Source: Lichenicoccus sp964247695 (GTDB lineage: Bacteria > Pseudomonadota > Alphaproteobacteria > Acetobacterales > Acetobacteraceae). Taken from it: a stretch of DNA of 64,000 nucleotides. The notes below the pieces were generated by a model. It saw only the letters and a program-made list of their open reading frames with translations. It was not told the DNA's origin and did not search any database. Location: contig CAXTVI010000012.1 of assembly GCA_964247695.1 (NCBI GenBank), positions 30,632 to 94,631 of the forward strand. Reading direction: 5' to 3'. A program made the position numbers and the translations under genes. How positions within the stretch are numbered: the first letter of the stretch is position 1; the number at the start of each line of letters is the position of its first letter. Shown here one piece after another: positions 26,560 through 35,158 of the stretch.

Positions 26560-27330
26560 TCAGCCTCTTTCCAGGATCCCATACCGCCTGATCACAACGG
26601 TTTCGAGCGCGGCAATCGCCGCATACAGAAGCAGCGAGCACAGCGTCACCAGCACCAGCGCGCTCCAGAGATCCGCCGCCCGGAACGACGTGATGTCGCG
26701 CTGCATGCGGTAGCCGATGCCGTCGCCTGTCGCGAGCCATTCCGCGAGCAACGCGCCGACCAGGGCAGCCGGCGCCGAGAGCCGCATCGAGGCCAGGATC
26801 GCAGGCAGTGCGCTGGGGATGCCCACCTTGCGCAGCACGGTCAGGCTGCCGCCGCCGCAGGCCCGGATCAGTTCGGCTGACGATCTCGGTGCAGTGCGCA
26901 GGCCCATCACGCTGTTCACCAGGGTCGGGAAATACACGATCAGGCCGCCGATCACCGCGACCGCGGCCGGGCCACGGCCGAACACCAGCACGATGAGCGG
27001 TGTCATCGCGACCAGCGGGATCGAGCGCAGGACCGTCGCCAGCGGCAGCAGGCTGCGCTCCAACGAGGGCGAGAGTACGAACAGGACTGCGCTGCCGAGG
27101 CCAAGCACCAGGCCGAGCAGGAAGCCGAAGGCGGCATGCGCCAGGGTAACCCCCAGAGCGGCGAGCAGGGCGGCGCGGTTGCGGCCCGAGGCGGGCATGC
27201 CGAACAGGTAGTGTGCGACGGCGGCGGGTGACTTGCCCATCAGCGGGCTCACCTGGAAGACGTGCAGGAACAGGGTCCAGGCCAGCAGCACGATCGCCAG
27301 CGCCAGCAGCGGCGACAGCAGGCGGCTCAC
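26560..27330 (-). CDS. ABC transporter permease 2 (SsuC/ThiX-like)
   Basis: This 256-residue inner-membrane protein belongs to the binding-protein-dependent permease family of the SsuC/TauC/ThiX type. It has about six helices and the EAA loop for ATPase contact, in the form ELIRACGGGSLTVLRKVGIPSALP. I placed the start at GTG 27330, where GTGA overlaps the stop of the first permease. It is the last gene of the operon. Its partner is the neighbouring permease, a paralogue, so the channel is probably a heterodimer. Confidence 0.87.
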   Translation of the reverse strand: MSRLLSPLLALAIVLLAWTLFLHVFQVSPLMGKSPAAVAHYLFGMPASGRNRAALLAALGVTLAHAAFGFLLGLVLGLGSAVLFVLSPSLERSLLPLATVLRSIPLVAMTPLIVLVFGRGPAAVAVIGGLIVYFPTLVNSVMGLRTAPRSSAELIRACGGGSLTVLRKVGIPSALPAILASMRLSAPAALVGALLAEWLATGDGIGYRMQRDITSFRAADLWSALVLVTLCSLLLYAAIAALETVVIRRYGILERG

Positions 27331-28079
27331 CTGCCCGGAGCCTCTCGCCAGGGCGTCAGCCAACGGCCGATCCGCGTGATCAGCCCGTAGGCGACACTGG
27401 CAAGCGCGCCGCTGACCAGGGCGATGCCCCAGGAGCGGGGTGCGGCCATCTGCTGCATCGAGACCACCATGGCGACGCCCAGGCCGCTCTGCACCGAGCC
27501 CAGCCACTCGCCGAGGATGGCGCCGAGCAGCGAGGCGGGTGCTGCGATCCCAAGTGCCGCGAACAGCGCCGGCAGGCAGGACGGAAGCTGGACAAGCCGA
27601 AAGCGTTGCCACGCGCCGCCGCCACAGGCGCGCACCAGCTCGAGACTGGTCGGGTCGGTGGCGCGGACGCCCATCAGCAGCCCCACGAGCGTCGTGAAGA
27701 ACACCGACAGCGCCGACAGCGCCACCATCGGGGTGCGTCCGCTGAACACCAGGGTCAGCAGCGGGCCGACCGCGATCACCGGAATGCAATAGCTCACCGC
27801 CGCCAGTTGCAGCACGACGCGCTGCAGGGGCGGCAGCAGCAGCACCAGCAGGGCGACGGCGATCGCGAGCCCGTTGCCCCAGAGGAAACCGCGTGCCGCC
27901 TCGCCCAGGGTCGGCCAGATGTTGGGGCCGTAGAACGCCCAGCCGTCGCGCAGGACCTGCGCCAGCACCACCCACGGCGCCGGCACCAGGCCGGCACGAC
28001 CTGCATCGAGCAGCGCAGCAAGGCTCCAGAGCAGGAGCAGGATGACGGGCGCGGCCAGCATCCGGAGTGCCCGGTTCAT
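27327..28079 (-). CDS. ABC transporter permease 1 (SsuC/ThiX-like)
   Basis: This 250-residue protein has six likely membrane helices and an EAA loop, ELVRACGGGAWQRFRLVQLPSCLP, close in form to that of the second permease. It starts at ATG 28079 in an ATGA overlap with the ATPase stop, and its own stop overlaps the next start (GTGA). The two permeases are clearly related but diverged. Most SsuC-type systems use one permease gene, so a dedicated pair is a distinguishing feature of this importer. Confidence 0.87.
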   Translation of the reverse strand: MNRALRMLAAPVILLLLWSLAALLDAGRAGLVPAPWVVLAQVLRDGWAFYGPNIWPTLGEAARGFLWGNGLAIAVALLVLLLPPLQRVVLQLAAVSYCIPVIAVGPLLTLVFSGRTPMVALSALSVFFTTLVGLLMGVRATDPTSLELVRACGGGAWQRFRLVQLPSCLPALFAALGIAAPASLLGAILGEWLGSVQSGLGVAMVVSMQQMAAPRSWGIALVSGALASVAYGLITRIGRWLTPWREAPGR

Positions 28080-28903
28080 CCGGCGTCGCCCTCAGCTCCG
28101 AACAGCAGCTCGCTGAGCCGGTCGTGATAGGCGTGGAACTCGGGGCTGCGCATCATGGAAGCGGTGCGTGGCCGCGGCAGGTCGATCGGCACCAGGGCGA
28201 TGATCCGGCCGGGGCGGCCACTCATCACCGCCACCTGGTCCGACAGCAGCACGGCCTCCGCGATGCCATGCGTCACCATCAGGGTGGTCGCCGGACGCTC
28301 GGTCCAGATCCGTTGCAGCTCGAGATTGAGCCGCTGCCGGGTCATGTCGTCCAGCGCCCCGAACGGCTCGTCGAGCAACAGCGCGCGAGGTTGCATCACC
28401 AGCGCCCGGGCAATGGCGACGCGCTGGCGCATGCCGCCAGAGAGCTGCGCCGGGCGCGCCCGCTCGAACCCGCGGAGTCCAACCAGTGCCACGAGGTCCG
28501 CGAGCAGGCCCGGCGCCGGCCGCTGACCCGCGACTTCCAGCGGCAGCCGGATGTTGGCTTCCACCGACCGCCAGGGCAGCAGCGCGCTGTCCTGGAAGGC
28601 GATACCGAGCTGGTGCTGCGAGACCATCTCGGCAGGCGTCTCGCCATGCACCAGCGCCTGTCCGGCATCGGGCTGCTCGAGCCCGGCCAGGATGCGCAGC
28701 GCCGTCGACTTGCCGCAGCCGGACGGCCCCACCAGCGACAGGAAGCTGTTCTCCGGCGTCTGCAGGTCGAGCCGGTCCAAGGCCTGCACCGCACGTCGTC
28801 CGACCCGGAAGCTCTTGGACAGGCCGGTGATGTCGATCCCGGTGCCGGCCGGGCGCGCGCGGGCCTCGAGCCGGCCCGGAACGACGGAGGCGAGGCTAGA
28901 CAC
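28076..28903 (-). CDS. ABC transporter ATP-binding protein (SsuB/TauB/ThiZ-like)
   Basis: This 275-residue ATPase has Walker A GPSGCGKST, the Q-loop in GIAFQDSALLPWRSV, the signature LSGGMRQRVAIARAL, Walker B ALLLDEPFGALD and the switch histidine in VTHGIAEAV. It energises the two permeases that follow it. The N-terminus has about 25 extra residues before the fold. Translation starts at a GTG (28903) inside the last codons of the binding-protein gene (8-base overlap), so its level is tied to the upstream gene. Confidence 0.92.
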   Translation of the reverse strand: MSSLASVVPGRLEARARPAGTGIDITGLSKSFRVGRRAVQALDRLDLQTPENSFLSLVGPSGCGKSTALRILAGLEQPDAGQALVHGETPAEMVSQHQLGIAFQDSALLPWRSVEANIRLPLEVAGQRPAPGLLADLVALVGLRGFERARPAQLSGGMRQRVAIARALVMQPRALLLDEPFGALDDMTRQRLNLELQRIWTERPATTLMVTHGIAEAVLLSDQVAVMSGRPGRIIALVPIDLPRPRTASMMRSPEFHAYHDRLSELLFGAEGDAG

Positions 28904-29924
28904 GGATCAGGCCGGGATCTTCGTGGTAGATCTCGGCGAGTAGCGACATGTCGAACAGGCTCTCCCGTGTCACGTCGTTGCCGAGGTCGCGCAACACCTT
29001 GGCGTTGCGCTCCATCCGCTCCGGCGTCAGCGTGAACAGTCCGTTCGCCTCGGTCTCCGCCGACGTGATCAGGGTGTTCTCGGTCCTCGACTGCATGATC
29101 TCGGACTCGCGGTTGAGGCCGAGCCGCTGGCCGTAATGATCGACGGCGAGTGCGGCACCGGCGACCGGGTCGCGGAGATTGTCCTTCCAGCCGCGCAGCT
29201 CCGCCCGCAACGCCGCCTTCAGCCGCTCGCGGTCGTGCACCGCGGAGTCCGCGCGGACCACGTAGGTCTCCATCAGCAGGGGATAGTTGTAGTCCGCGAA
29301 CAGGAAGGTGGTGGTGGGAATGCCGCGCCGCTTGAGCTGGTTCGGCTCGTTGGCGATGTAGCCGACCCAGCCATCCACCTCGCCGGCCACCAGCGGCGTC
29401 GGATCGAACTGCACCGGCACCGTCGTGATCTTGTCCGGATCGATGCCGTTGAGCTGCAGGAAGGTCGAGAAGATCACCTGGTTGCCGCCCTGCACCCCGA
29501 TACGCTTGCCGATCATCGAATGCGGGTCGGGGATGGGGTGGCTGGCGAGCGACAGCATGCAGAAGGCGCTCTTCTGGTAGAGGCAGCCGATGGTTCGCAG
29601 GGCTGCTCCCTGCGCGATGGCGGCCGCGGTCAGGTCGATCGCCGAGATCCCGATCAGGCACTTGCCCTGGGTGAGGTCGATCTCGGTCGGCGGCGCGCTG
29701 GGGCCGCCGCTCTGCAGGTCCACCGTGGAGAAGCCCTGGTCGCGATAGTAGCCGCGACTATCGGCGAAATACTCGCCGGCGAACTGCGCGTTGTGGATCC
29801 AGGTCAGGCGGATGGCGTAGGGGCCGAGATCCGGCGGAGGCGCCGCCCGCGCCGGCCAACGGAGCACGGCGGGTGCGGCCAGGGCGGCGAGACCCAGGCC
29901 GAGGAGCCGGCGCCGCTCAGGCAA
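28896..29924 (-). CDS. ABC substrate-binding protein, NMT1/THI5-like
   Basis: This 342-residue periplasmic binding protein starts with a twin-arginine-like signal (PERRRLLGLGLAALAAP, cleavage near ARAAPP). The mature part has LTWIHNAQFAGEYFADSRGYY and GQGG-type loops (GKRIGVQGGNQVIF), followed by VDGWVGYIANEPNQLKRRG, which look more like the ThiY/RibY pyrimidine- or flavin-binding group than the sulfonate-binding SsuA group. The start is a TTG at 29924, overlapping the oxygenase stop by eight bases. The ligand is unknown; a heterocycle is my best inference. Confidence 0.85.
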   Translation of the reverse strand: MPERRRLLGLGLAALAAPAVLRWPARAAPPPDLGPYAIRLTWIHNAQFAGEYFADSRGYYRDQGFSTVDLQSGGPSAPPTEIDLTQGKCLIGISAIDLTAAAIAQGAALRTIGCLYQKSAFCMLSLASHPIPDPHSMIGKRIGVQGGNQVIFSTFLQLNGIDPDKITTVPVQFDPTPLVAGEVDGWVGYIANEPNQLKRRGIPTTTFLFADYNYPLLMETYVVRADSAVHDRERLKAALRAELRGWKDNLRDPVAGAALAVDHYGQRLGLNRESEIMQSRTENTLITSAETEANGLFTLTPERMERNAKVLRDLGNDVTRESLFDMSLLAEIYHEDPGLIRV

Positions 29925-30864
29925 CCGGCGTCTCCAGCCGCTGCCGGCGCCGCACGTGTTCCGAGGCGAGCAGTTCGTGGCCGTCCTCCCCGGTAATGGT
30001 CGTGCCCATGTCCGGATGGTGGAAATACACCACCGAGTACCGGCCGTTGCGGGCCGCCTCGCTGCCCGGTGCCGGGTTCACCACGCGGTGCAGGTTCGAG
30101 GGGATGCGGCCGCGGGTCCAGCGCGTCAGCAGGTCGCCGGCCTGGATCAGCAACGTGCCGGGCGGGATGTCGACGGTGCGCCAGCTCCGGTCCGGGGCGC
30201 GTGCCTCCAGGCCGCCGGTACGGTCGTTCGACCAGAGCAGGGTGAAGCCGCCGATATCGGTGTGCGGCCGGCTGCGCACGCGGCCGGCTTCCGGCGGCCG
30301 ATGTTGCGGCGGGTAGTGGTTGAGCACGAGGTTGGACCATTGCCTCGCGGTCCAATCCTCCAGACCAGGACGGCCGAGATCGAGCCCGTCCGCCAGCAGC
30401 GTGAGCAACTGCGAGGCGAAATGATGCATCCGGGAATAGCTGCGCGTCCAGGTGGCAGCGAAGCCGGCCGGCGCCTCCGGCCAGAGCGCGAAGCTATCGG
30501 CCCAGGCGGCGAGGCCGGCCGCGTCGTCCGGGCCGGGCGGCGGCATCTCCGGGCTGCGCTGCGCCAGCCGGAGCTCGAACCGCTCCACCAGGTCGAGATA
30601 GGTGGCGCTCGTCCGGGACGGGTCGTCGCCCTGCATGCGCTGCCAGCCCTGCCAGGCGCCATGGCCGGGCCAGGCGACCGCAGCCTTCCGGGCTTCGGAG
30701 AGCTCCATGAACGCGCGGCCGCTGGCGAAGGCCGCCTCCGCCGCGTCGATCGGCACGTCTCGCCCGCGTACCAGAACGCAGGAGCTGTGCTGCAGCGCCT
30801 CGACGAAGCCGGCCGGTGTCAGCCGGTCCAGGTCGAGAAGGGGAAGATCGGATGCGCCGCTCAT
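29917..30864 (-). CDS. Fe(II)/2-oxoglutarate-dependent oxygenase (isopenicillin N synthase-like)
   Basis: This 315-residue cytoplasmic enzyme has the double-stranded beta-helix iron site: His and Asp in RPHTDIGGFTLLW, His in SNLHRVVNP, and the 2-oxoglutarate arginine in RNGRYSVVYF. The N-terminal DLPLLDLDRL is typical of the IPNS-like group. It starts at ATG 30864 in an ATGA overlap with the monooxygenase stop. It sits between an FMN-type monooxygenase and an importer, so it probably carries out one oxidative step on the imported compound. The substrate is unknown. Confidence 0.87.
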   Translation of the reverse strand: MSGASDLPLLDLDRLTPAGFVEALQHSSCVLVRGRDVPIDAAEAAFASGRAFMELSEARKAAVAWPGHGAWQGWQRMQGDDPSRTSATYLDLVERFELRLAQRSPEMPPPGPDDAAGLAAWADSFALWPEAPAGFAATWTRSYSRMHHFASQLLTLLADGLDLGRPGLEDWTARQWSNLVLNHYPPQHRPPEAGRVRSRPHTDIGGFTLLWSNDRTGGLEARAPDRSWRTVDIPPGTLLIQAGDLLTRWTRGRIPSNLHRVVNPAPGSEAARNGRYSVVYFHHPDMGTTITGEDGHELLASEHVRRRQRLETPVA

Positions 30865-32204
30865 TCCGCCGCATGCGCCCCGGCGCCGGCTGTGTGACGG
30901 TTCGGCGGACGCTGCAGGCCGAGCGTGTCGCGCAGGGTGGCGCCGGTATACTCCGTGCGCAGCCGTCCGCGACGCTGCAGCTCCGGCACCACCAGCTCGA
31001 CGAAATCGTCGAGGTTCCCCGGCAGGTAGTGCGGCATCAGCGCGAAGCCGTCCGAGCCGCCCTCGTCGATGTAGCGCTCCATCTCGTCGACGATGCTGGC
31101 CGGCGTGCCGATCAGCGTCAGGTGTCCCATGCAGGCGGCGATCCAGCGGCCGAGCTCGACCAGGGAGAGGCGGCGTCCGTCGCGGTCGATGGTGATGCGC
31201 TTGCGCGCCGCAATCGCCGTCAGGTGCGGCAGGTCCGGCATCGGCTGCGTCGGATCCATGTCGAGGTCGAACTCCGGCCCCATGAACTGCACGGCGAACG
31301 CCCGCGCCTCCACAGGGCTGATGGTCGCCTGCACGACATCGAACTTCGCCTGCGCCTCCTCCAGGGTCCGCCCGACCACGCAGCACAGGCCCGGCATGAT
31401 CTTGAGGCTGTCCGGCGAGCGCCCGTACTTGGCGAGGCGCGCCTTCATCGGACCGTAGAAAGCCTGGCCATGTTCGAGCGACGCCGCCTTGCCGTACATC
31501 ATGTCGGCCGACTGGGCGGCGAACTCCCGGCCCTCCTCGGATTCGCCGGCCTGGCAGATCACCGGATAGCCCTGCGGCATGCGCGCGACGTTGAGCGGCC
31601 CGCGCACCTTGAAGAACCGGCCCTTATGGTCGAGCACATGCATCTTCGAGGGCTCGGCATAGGTGCCGGACGCCTTGTCGCGCGGGAACGCGTCGTCCTC
31701 CCAGCTGTCCCAGAGGCCCAGGCAGACATCGAGGAACTCGCGCGCCCGGGCGTAGCGCGCTTCGGTCGAGAGCGGGCCGTCATAGCCGAAATTCAGCGCC
31801 TCGCTGGTCATCTGCGAGGTGATCACGTTCCAGCCGGCGCGGCCGCCGCTCATGTGGTCCAGCGTCGCGAAGCGCCGGGCCAGCTCGTACGGCTCGTTGT
31901 AGGTGGTCGAGCCGGTGCAGACGAGGCCGATGCGGCTGGTCACGGTGGACAGCACCGCGAGCAGGGTCAGCGGATCGAAATGCACCAGGGTGCTCATCGA
32001 GCGCAGCGCGTCAGGGGCGAGGCCGTCATCCTTGGTGGAGTAGCCGTCCGCCATGAAGATGATGTCGAAGCGGCCGCGCTCCGCCGTTCGCGCCAGCGCC
32101 TTGTACATCTCGAGGTCATGGTCGCCCTCGGCCTTGGCCGCGGGATGTTTCCAGGAGAAGCGTCCGCCATGCAGCAGAACAGCGAGACAGACTTGTCGCT
32201 TCAT
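30861..32204 (-). CDS. LLM-class flavin-dependent monooxygenase (NtaA/SnaA/DszA-like)
   Basis: This 447-residue protein is an FMNH2-dependent bacterial-luciferase-like monooxygenase. Family blocks are ERGRFDIIFMAD, VTSRIGLVCTGSTTYNEPY, LDHMSGGRAGWNVITS and VICQAGESEEGREFAAQSAD. Members oxidise aminocarboxylates, thio-heterocycles or similar compounds using reduced FMN from a partner reductase, and no such reductase is in the window. The ATG at 32204 has a strong GGAGG six bases upstream, so I rejected the longer frame from 32366. It is the first gene of a six-gene operon and is divergent from an MFS gene. Confidence 0.9.
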   Translation of the reverse strand: MKRQVCLAVLLHGGRFSWKHPAAKAEGDHDLEMYKALARTAERGRFDIIFMADGYSTKDDGLAPDALRSMSTLVHFDPLTLLAVLSTVTSRIGLVCTGSTTYNEPYELARRFATLDHMSGGRAGWNVITSQMTSEALNFGYDGPLSTEARYARAREFLDVCLGLWDSWEDDAFPRDKASGTYAEPSKMHVLDHKGRFFKVRGPLNVARMPQGYPVICQAGESEEGREFAAQSADMMYGKAASLEHGQAFYGPMKARLAKYGRSPDSLKIMPGLCCVVGRTLEEAQAKFDVVQATISPVEARAFAVQFMGPEFDLDMDPTQPMPDLPHLTAIAARKRITIDRDGRRLSLVELGRWIAACMGHLTLIGTPASIVDEMERYIDEGGSDGFALMPHYLPGNLDDFVELVVPELQRRGRLRTEYTGATLRDTLGLQRPPNRHTAGAGAHAAE

Positions 32205-32356
32205 CCAGAGCCTCCGAGTCCCTGGCGGTCCCTGCAAGTTGCGGGCCACTCCCGCTGCCGCCGGAGGTTGCCGGACGTCCCGATCTGCGCTGCAGTCAAT
32301 CTGGGGCGGGAGCCGACAGGATGTTGGCCGGGTCCGACGCGGGGAGGGGCTGTTTG
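32205..32356. promoter_or_regulatory. Divergent promoter region between monooxygenase operon and MFS gene
   Basis: These 152 bases lie between two divergent starts. They contain the good ribosome sites of both genes (GGAGG for the monooxygenase on the minus strand, GGGGAGGGG at 32341 for the MFS gene). I see no clear operator or promoter consensus. Confidence 0.5.
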
Positions 32357-33736
32357 ATGGATACACCTGTCGTGGCGGGGGTCGATGCGCAGCAGCAGGC
32401 GCTGATGGACCGGGCGGTCAAGCACCTGGTGGCGCATCACAGCCCGAACGGCACCCGGGTCGGCTGGCTGATGATCGCCTCGATCCTGGTGGAGGCCTGG
32501 GACCTCTATTCGATCGCCTTCGTGCTGATCTTCCTGCGCGAGCAGTTCCATCCGTCTCCCGCCCTGCTGGGCCTCGCCGGCGCCGGCACCCAGGGCGGCG
32601 CCATCGTCGGCTCGCTGCTCGGCGGCTGGCTGTCGGACCGGATCGGGCGGCGGGCGATCTTCCTTACCACCATGGTCATGTTCGTGGTGTTCGCGCTGGC
32701 GCAGGCCTTCGTGCCAAGCATGATCTGGCTGGTGGTGATCCGGCTGATCCTGGGCATCCCGCTCGGCAGCGACATCTCCAACGGCTACACCTACATCATG
32801 GAGTTCCTGCCGCGCGGCGAACGCGAGGTGATGGGCAACCGCTGGCAGTTCATGTTCGCGGTCGGCGAGGTGTTCGCGCTGGGGCTGATCGCGCTGCTGC
32901 TCGTCTTTGCTCTGCCGCACTGGCTGGTCTGGCGGGTGACGCTGGGGTTCGGCGCGGTGCCGGCGGCGATCATCTTCGCGTTGCGCTACAACCTGCCGGA
33001 GACGGCGATCTGGCTGATCCGGCGCGGGCGGTTCCAAGAGGCCAAGCAGGTCTCGGCGCAGATGTACCATGATCCGCTCGACTTCCTTCCCGACCAGGAC
33101 ATCGCGATTCCGCAGCCGCGCGCGCGCGACTTCTTCAGGCATATCCAGCGCGACCCGATCCGCCTGCGCGCCACCCTGTTCGGCTGGATCTCGTGCTTTG
33201 CCCAGGGCAGCGAGTTCTCCACCTTCGCGTTCTACATCCCGGTGCTGTTCGTGCTGGTCGGCGTGTCCGGAGTGCTTGGCACCGACCTGGTCACGATGGT
33301 GCTCTACATCATCGCCGCGATCTCCGGCTGGGTCGGCCCGCTGATCACGCCGCGCATCGGCCAGCGCGGCCTGAGCATCGCCGGCTTCGGCATCGTGCTG
33401 GTGTCGCTGCTGGTGGCCGGGTTCGCGATCAAGACCGGCCACACGCTGATCCTGCCGTTCGCCGCAGCCGTGATGCTCTGGGGCCATTACTGGGACGCCG
33501 AGAACGGCATCACCATCGCCTCGATGATGGCACGGCCGGAATATCGCGGGGTCGCCTCCGGCGTTGCCTACATCTTCGTCAAGCTGCCGTCGTTCCTGGC
33601 GATCTTCCTGTTCCCGGTGCTGTTCAGCGCCATCGGCCACGGCAATGCCACCCTGTTCGTGGCGATCTTCCCGCTGATCGGGCTGCTGGCCGCGATCTTC
33701 CTGCTGCCGGAAGTCTATGGCTACGACGACGACTAG
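32357..33736 (+). CDS. MFS transporter (sugar/metabolite:H+ symporter type)
   Basis: This 459-residue carrier has twelve likely helices. Marks include DLYSIAFVLIFL in helix 1, the loop GGWLSDRIGRRAIF between helices 2 and 3, and RLILGIPLGSDISNGYTYIMEFLPRGERE around helix 4, which resembles the sugar-porter and metabolite:proton symporter groups. The ATG at 32357 sits after GGGGAGGGGCTGTTTG. Its TAG stop overlaps the fumC stop on the other strand (CTAG at 33733-33736). It is divergent from the oxygenase operon and might share its inducer. The substrate is unknown. Confidence 0.85.
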   Translation: MDTPVVAGVDAQQQALMDRAVKHLVAHHSPNGTRVGWLMIASILVEAWDLYSIAFVLIFLREQFHPSPALLGLAGAGTQGGAIVGSLLGGWLSDRIGRRAIFLTTMVMFVVFALAQAFVPSMIWLVVIRLILGIPLGSDISNGYTYIMEFLPRGEREVMGNRWQFMFAVGEVFALGLIALLLVFALPHWLVWRVTLGFGAVPAAIIFALRYNLPETAIWLIRRGRFQEAKQVSAQMYHDPLDFLPDQDIAIPQPRARDFFRHIQRDPIRLRATLFGWISCFAQGSEFSTFAFYIPVLFVLVGVSGVLGTDLVTMVLYIIAAISGWVGPLITPRIGQRGLSIAGFGIVLVSLLVAGFAIKTGHTLILPFAAAVMLWGHYWDAENGITIASMMARPEYRGVASGVAYIFVKLPSFLAIFLFPVLFSAIGHGNATLFVAIFPLIGLLAAIFLLPEVYGYDDD

Positions 33737-35136
33737 GCGGACGCCACGTAGGGCTGCGTCATCCGGATCGGATCGACGATGCGGTCGAAATCCTCGGCGG
33801 AGACGAAACCGAGGCCGAGCGCCGCCTCGCGCAGGGTGAGGTCGTGCTCTGTCGCGTGATGCGCGATCGTCGAGGCGCGGTCGTAGCCGATCACCGGGGC
33901 GAGGGCGGTAACCAGCATCAGCGACTGCTCGACATAGGCCGCGAGCCGCTTGCGGTTCGGCTCGGTGCCCTCGATCAGGAACTTCCGGAAATTCGTGCAG
34001 CCGTCGGCAAGCAGCGTGATGGACTGCATGATGTTGGCGATCATCAGCGGCTTGTAGACATTCATCTGCAGGTAGCCGCCGGCGCCGCCAAAGCCGACCG
34101 CCACATCGTTCGACATCACCTGCACCGCCAGCATCGTCATCGCCTCGACCTGCGTCGGGTTCACCTTGCCGGGCATGATCGAGGAGCCCGGCTCGTTCTC
34201 CGGGATCAGCAGTTCGGCGAAACCGGCCCGCGGCCCGCACGACATCAGCCGGATGTCGTTCGCGATCTTGAACAGCGACCCGGCCAGCGTCCGCAGCGTG
34301 CCGGACAACTGCACCAGGGCATCGTGCGAGCCCTGCACGGCGAACTTGTTGGCGGCACTGACGAACGGCAGCCCGGTCGCGCGCGCGATCTCCGCCGTCA
34401 CCGCCTCGGCGAAACCCGGCGCCGCATTGATGCCGGTGCCGACCGCGGTGCCGCCGAGTGCCAGCCTGTACACGTCGCGCAGCGCGTCCTGCAGCCGCGC
34501 GAGGCCATCCTCGAGCAGGGCCGCGAAGCCGGACCATTCCTGGCCGAGAGTGATCGGGGTCGCATCCTGCATGTGGGTGCGCCCGATCTTCACGATGTCG
34601 TCCCACGCGCGCGCCTTGGCGGCGATGGCATCCCGCATGGCGCCTACCGACGGGATCAGCCGCCTGGTCACGCCGAGGGCTGCCGCCATGTACATGGCCG
34701 AGGGGAAGCTGTCGTTGGAGGACTGCGACATGTTGACATGATCGTTCGGATGCACCGGCTGCTTGCTGCCAAGCTCCGTTCCGGCAAGCTGGCAGCTTCG
34801 GTTCGAGACCACCTCGTTGACGTTCATGTTGAACTGCGTGCCGCTGCCGGTCATCCAGACATGCAGGGGGAACATCTCGCGGTGCCCGCCGTCGAGCAGT
34901 TCGTCGCAGACGGTCACGATCAGGCGGCTCACCTCCGCGTCCAGCCGCCCGCTGTCGCGGTTGGCCAGTGCGGCCGCGCGCTTGAGGATCGCGTACGCCT
35001 CGATCATCTCGCGCGGCATGAGGTCGTGCCCGATGCTGAAATAGGCGATCGAGCGCTGGGTCTGCGCGCCCCACAGCCGGTCGGCCGGAACCTCGATCGG
35101 CCCGAGGCTGTCCGTCTCGATGCGCATGTCGGTCAT
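33733..35136 (-). CDS. fumC: Fumarate hydratase class II
   Basis: This 467-residue enzyme hydrates fumarate to malate in the citric acid cycle. It has the superfamily signature GSSIMPGKVNP, the substrate-binding SGSGTQFNMNVNEV-type block (TGSGTQFNMNVNEVVSNR) and NDHVNMSQSSNDSFPSA, and KIGRTHMQDATP. It is the oxygen-stable, iron-free class. I chose the ATG at 35136 (MTDMRIETDSLG); an internal ATG at 35127 is the alternative. It is followed upstream on the same strand by the ClpP-like gene with a 22-base gap, so the two may be co-transcribed. Confidence 0.95.
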   Translation of the reverse strand: MTDMRIETDSLGPIEVPADRLWGAQTQRSIAYFSIGHDLMPREMIEAYAILKRAAALANRDSGRLDAEVSRLIVTVCDELLDGGHREMFPLHVWMTGSGTQFNMNVNEVVSNRSCQLAGTELGSKQPVHPNDHVNMSQSSNDSFPSAMYMAAALGVTRRLIPSVGAMRDAIAAKARAWDDIVKIGRTHMQDATPITLGQEWSGFAALLEDGLARLQDALRDVYRLALGGTAVGTGINAAPGFAEAVTAEIARATGLPFVSAANKFAVQGSHDALVQLSGTLRTLAGSLFKIANDIRLMSCGPRAGFAELLIPENEPGSSIMPGKVNPTQVEAMTMLAVQVMSNDVAVGFGGAGGYLQMNVYKPLMIANIMQSITLLADGCTNFRKFLIEGTEPNRKRLAAYVEQSLMLVTALAPVIGYDRASTIAHHATEHDLTLREAALGLGFVSAEDFDRIVDPIRMTQPYVASA

Positions 35137-35158
35137 GTCGGCCGCCTTCCGGTATTTC

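Noticed and set aside
32201..35074. 957-residue minus-strand open frame over the MFS and fumC genes
   Set aside because: It runs opposite the MFS gene and in a non-coding frame over fumC, and has a low-complexity Arg/Gln/His-rich composition typical of shadow frames.
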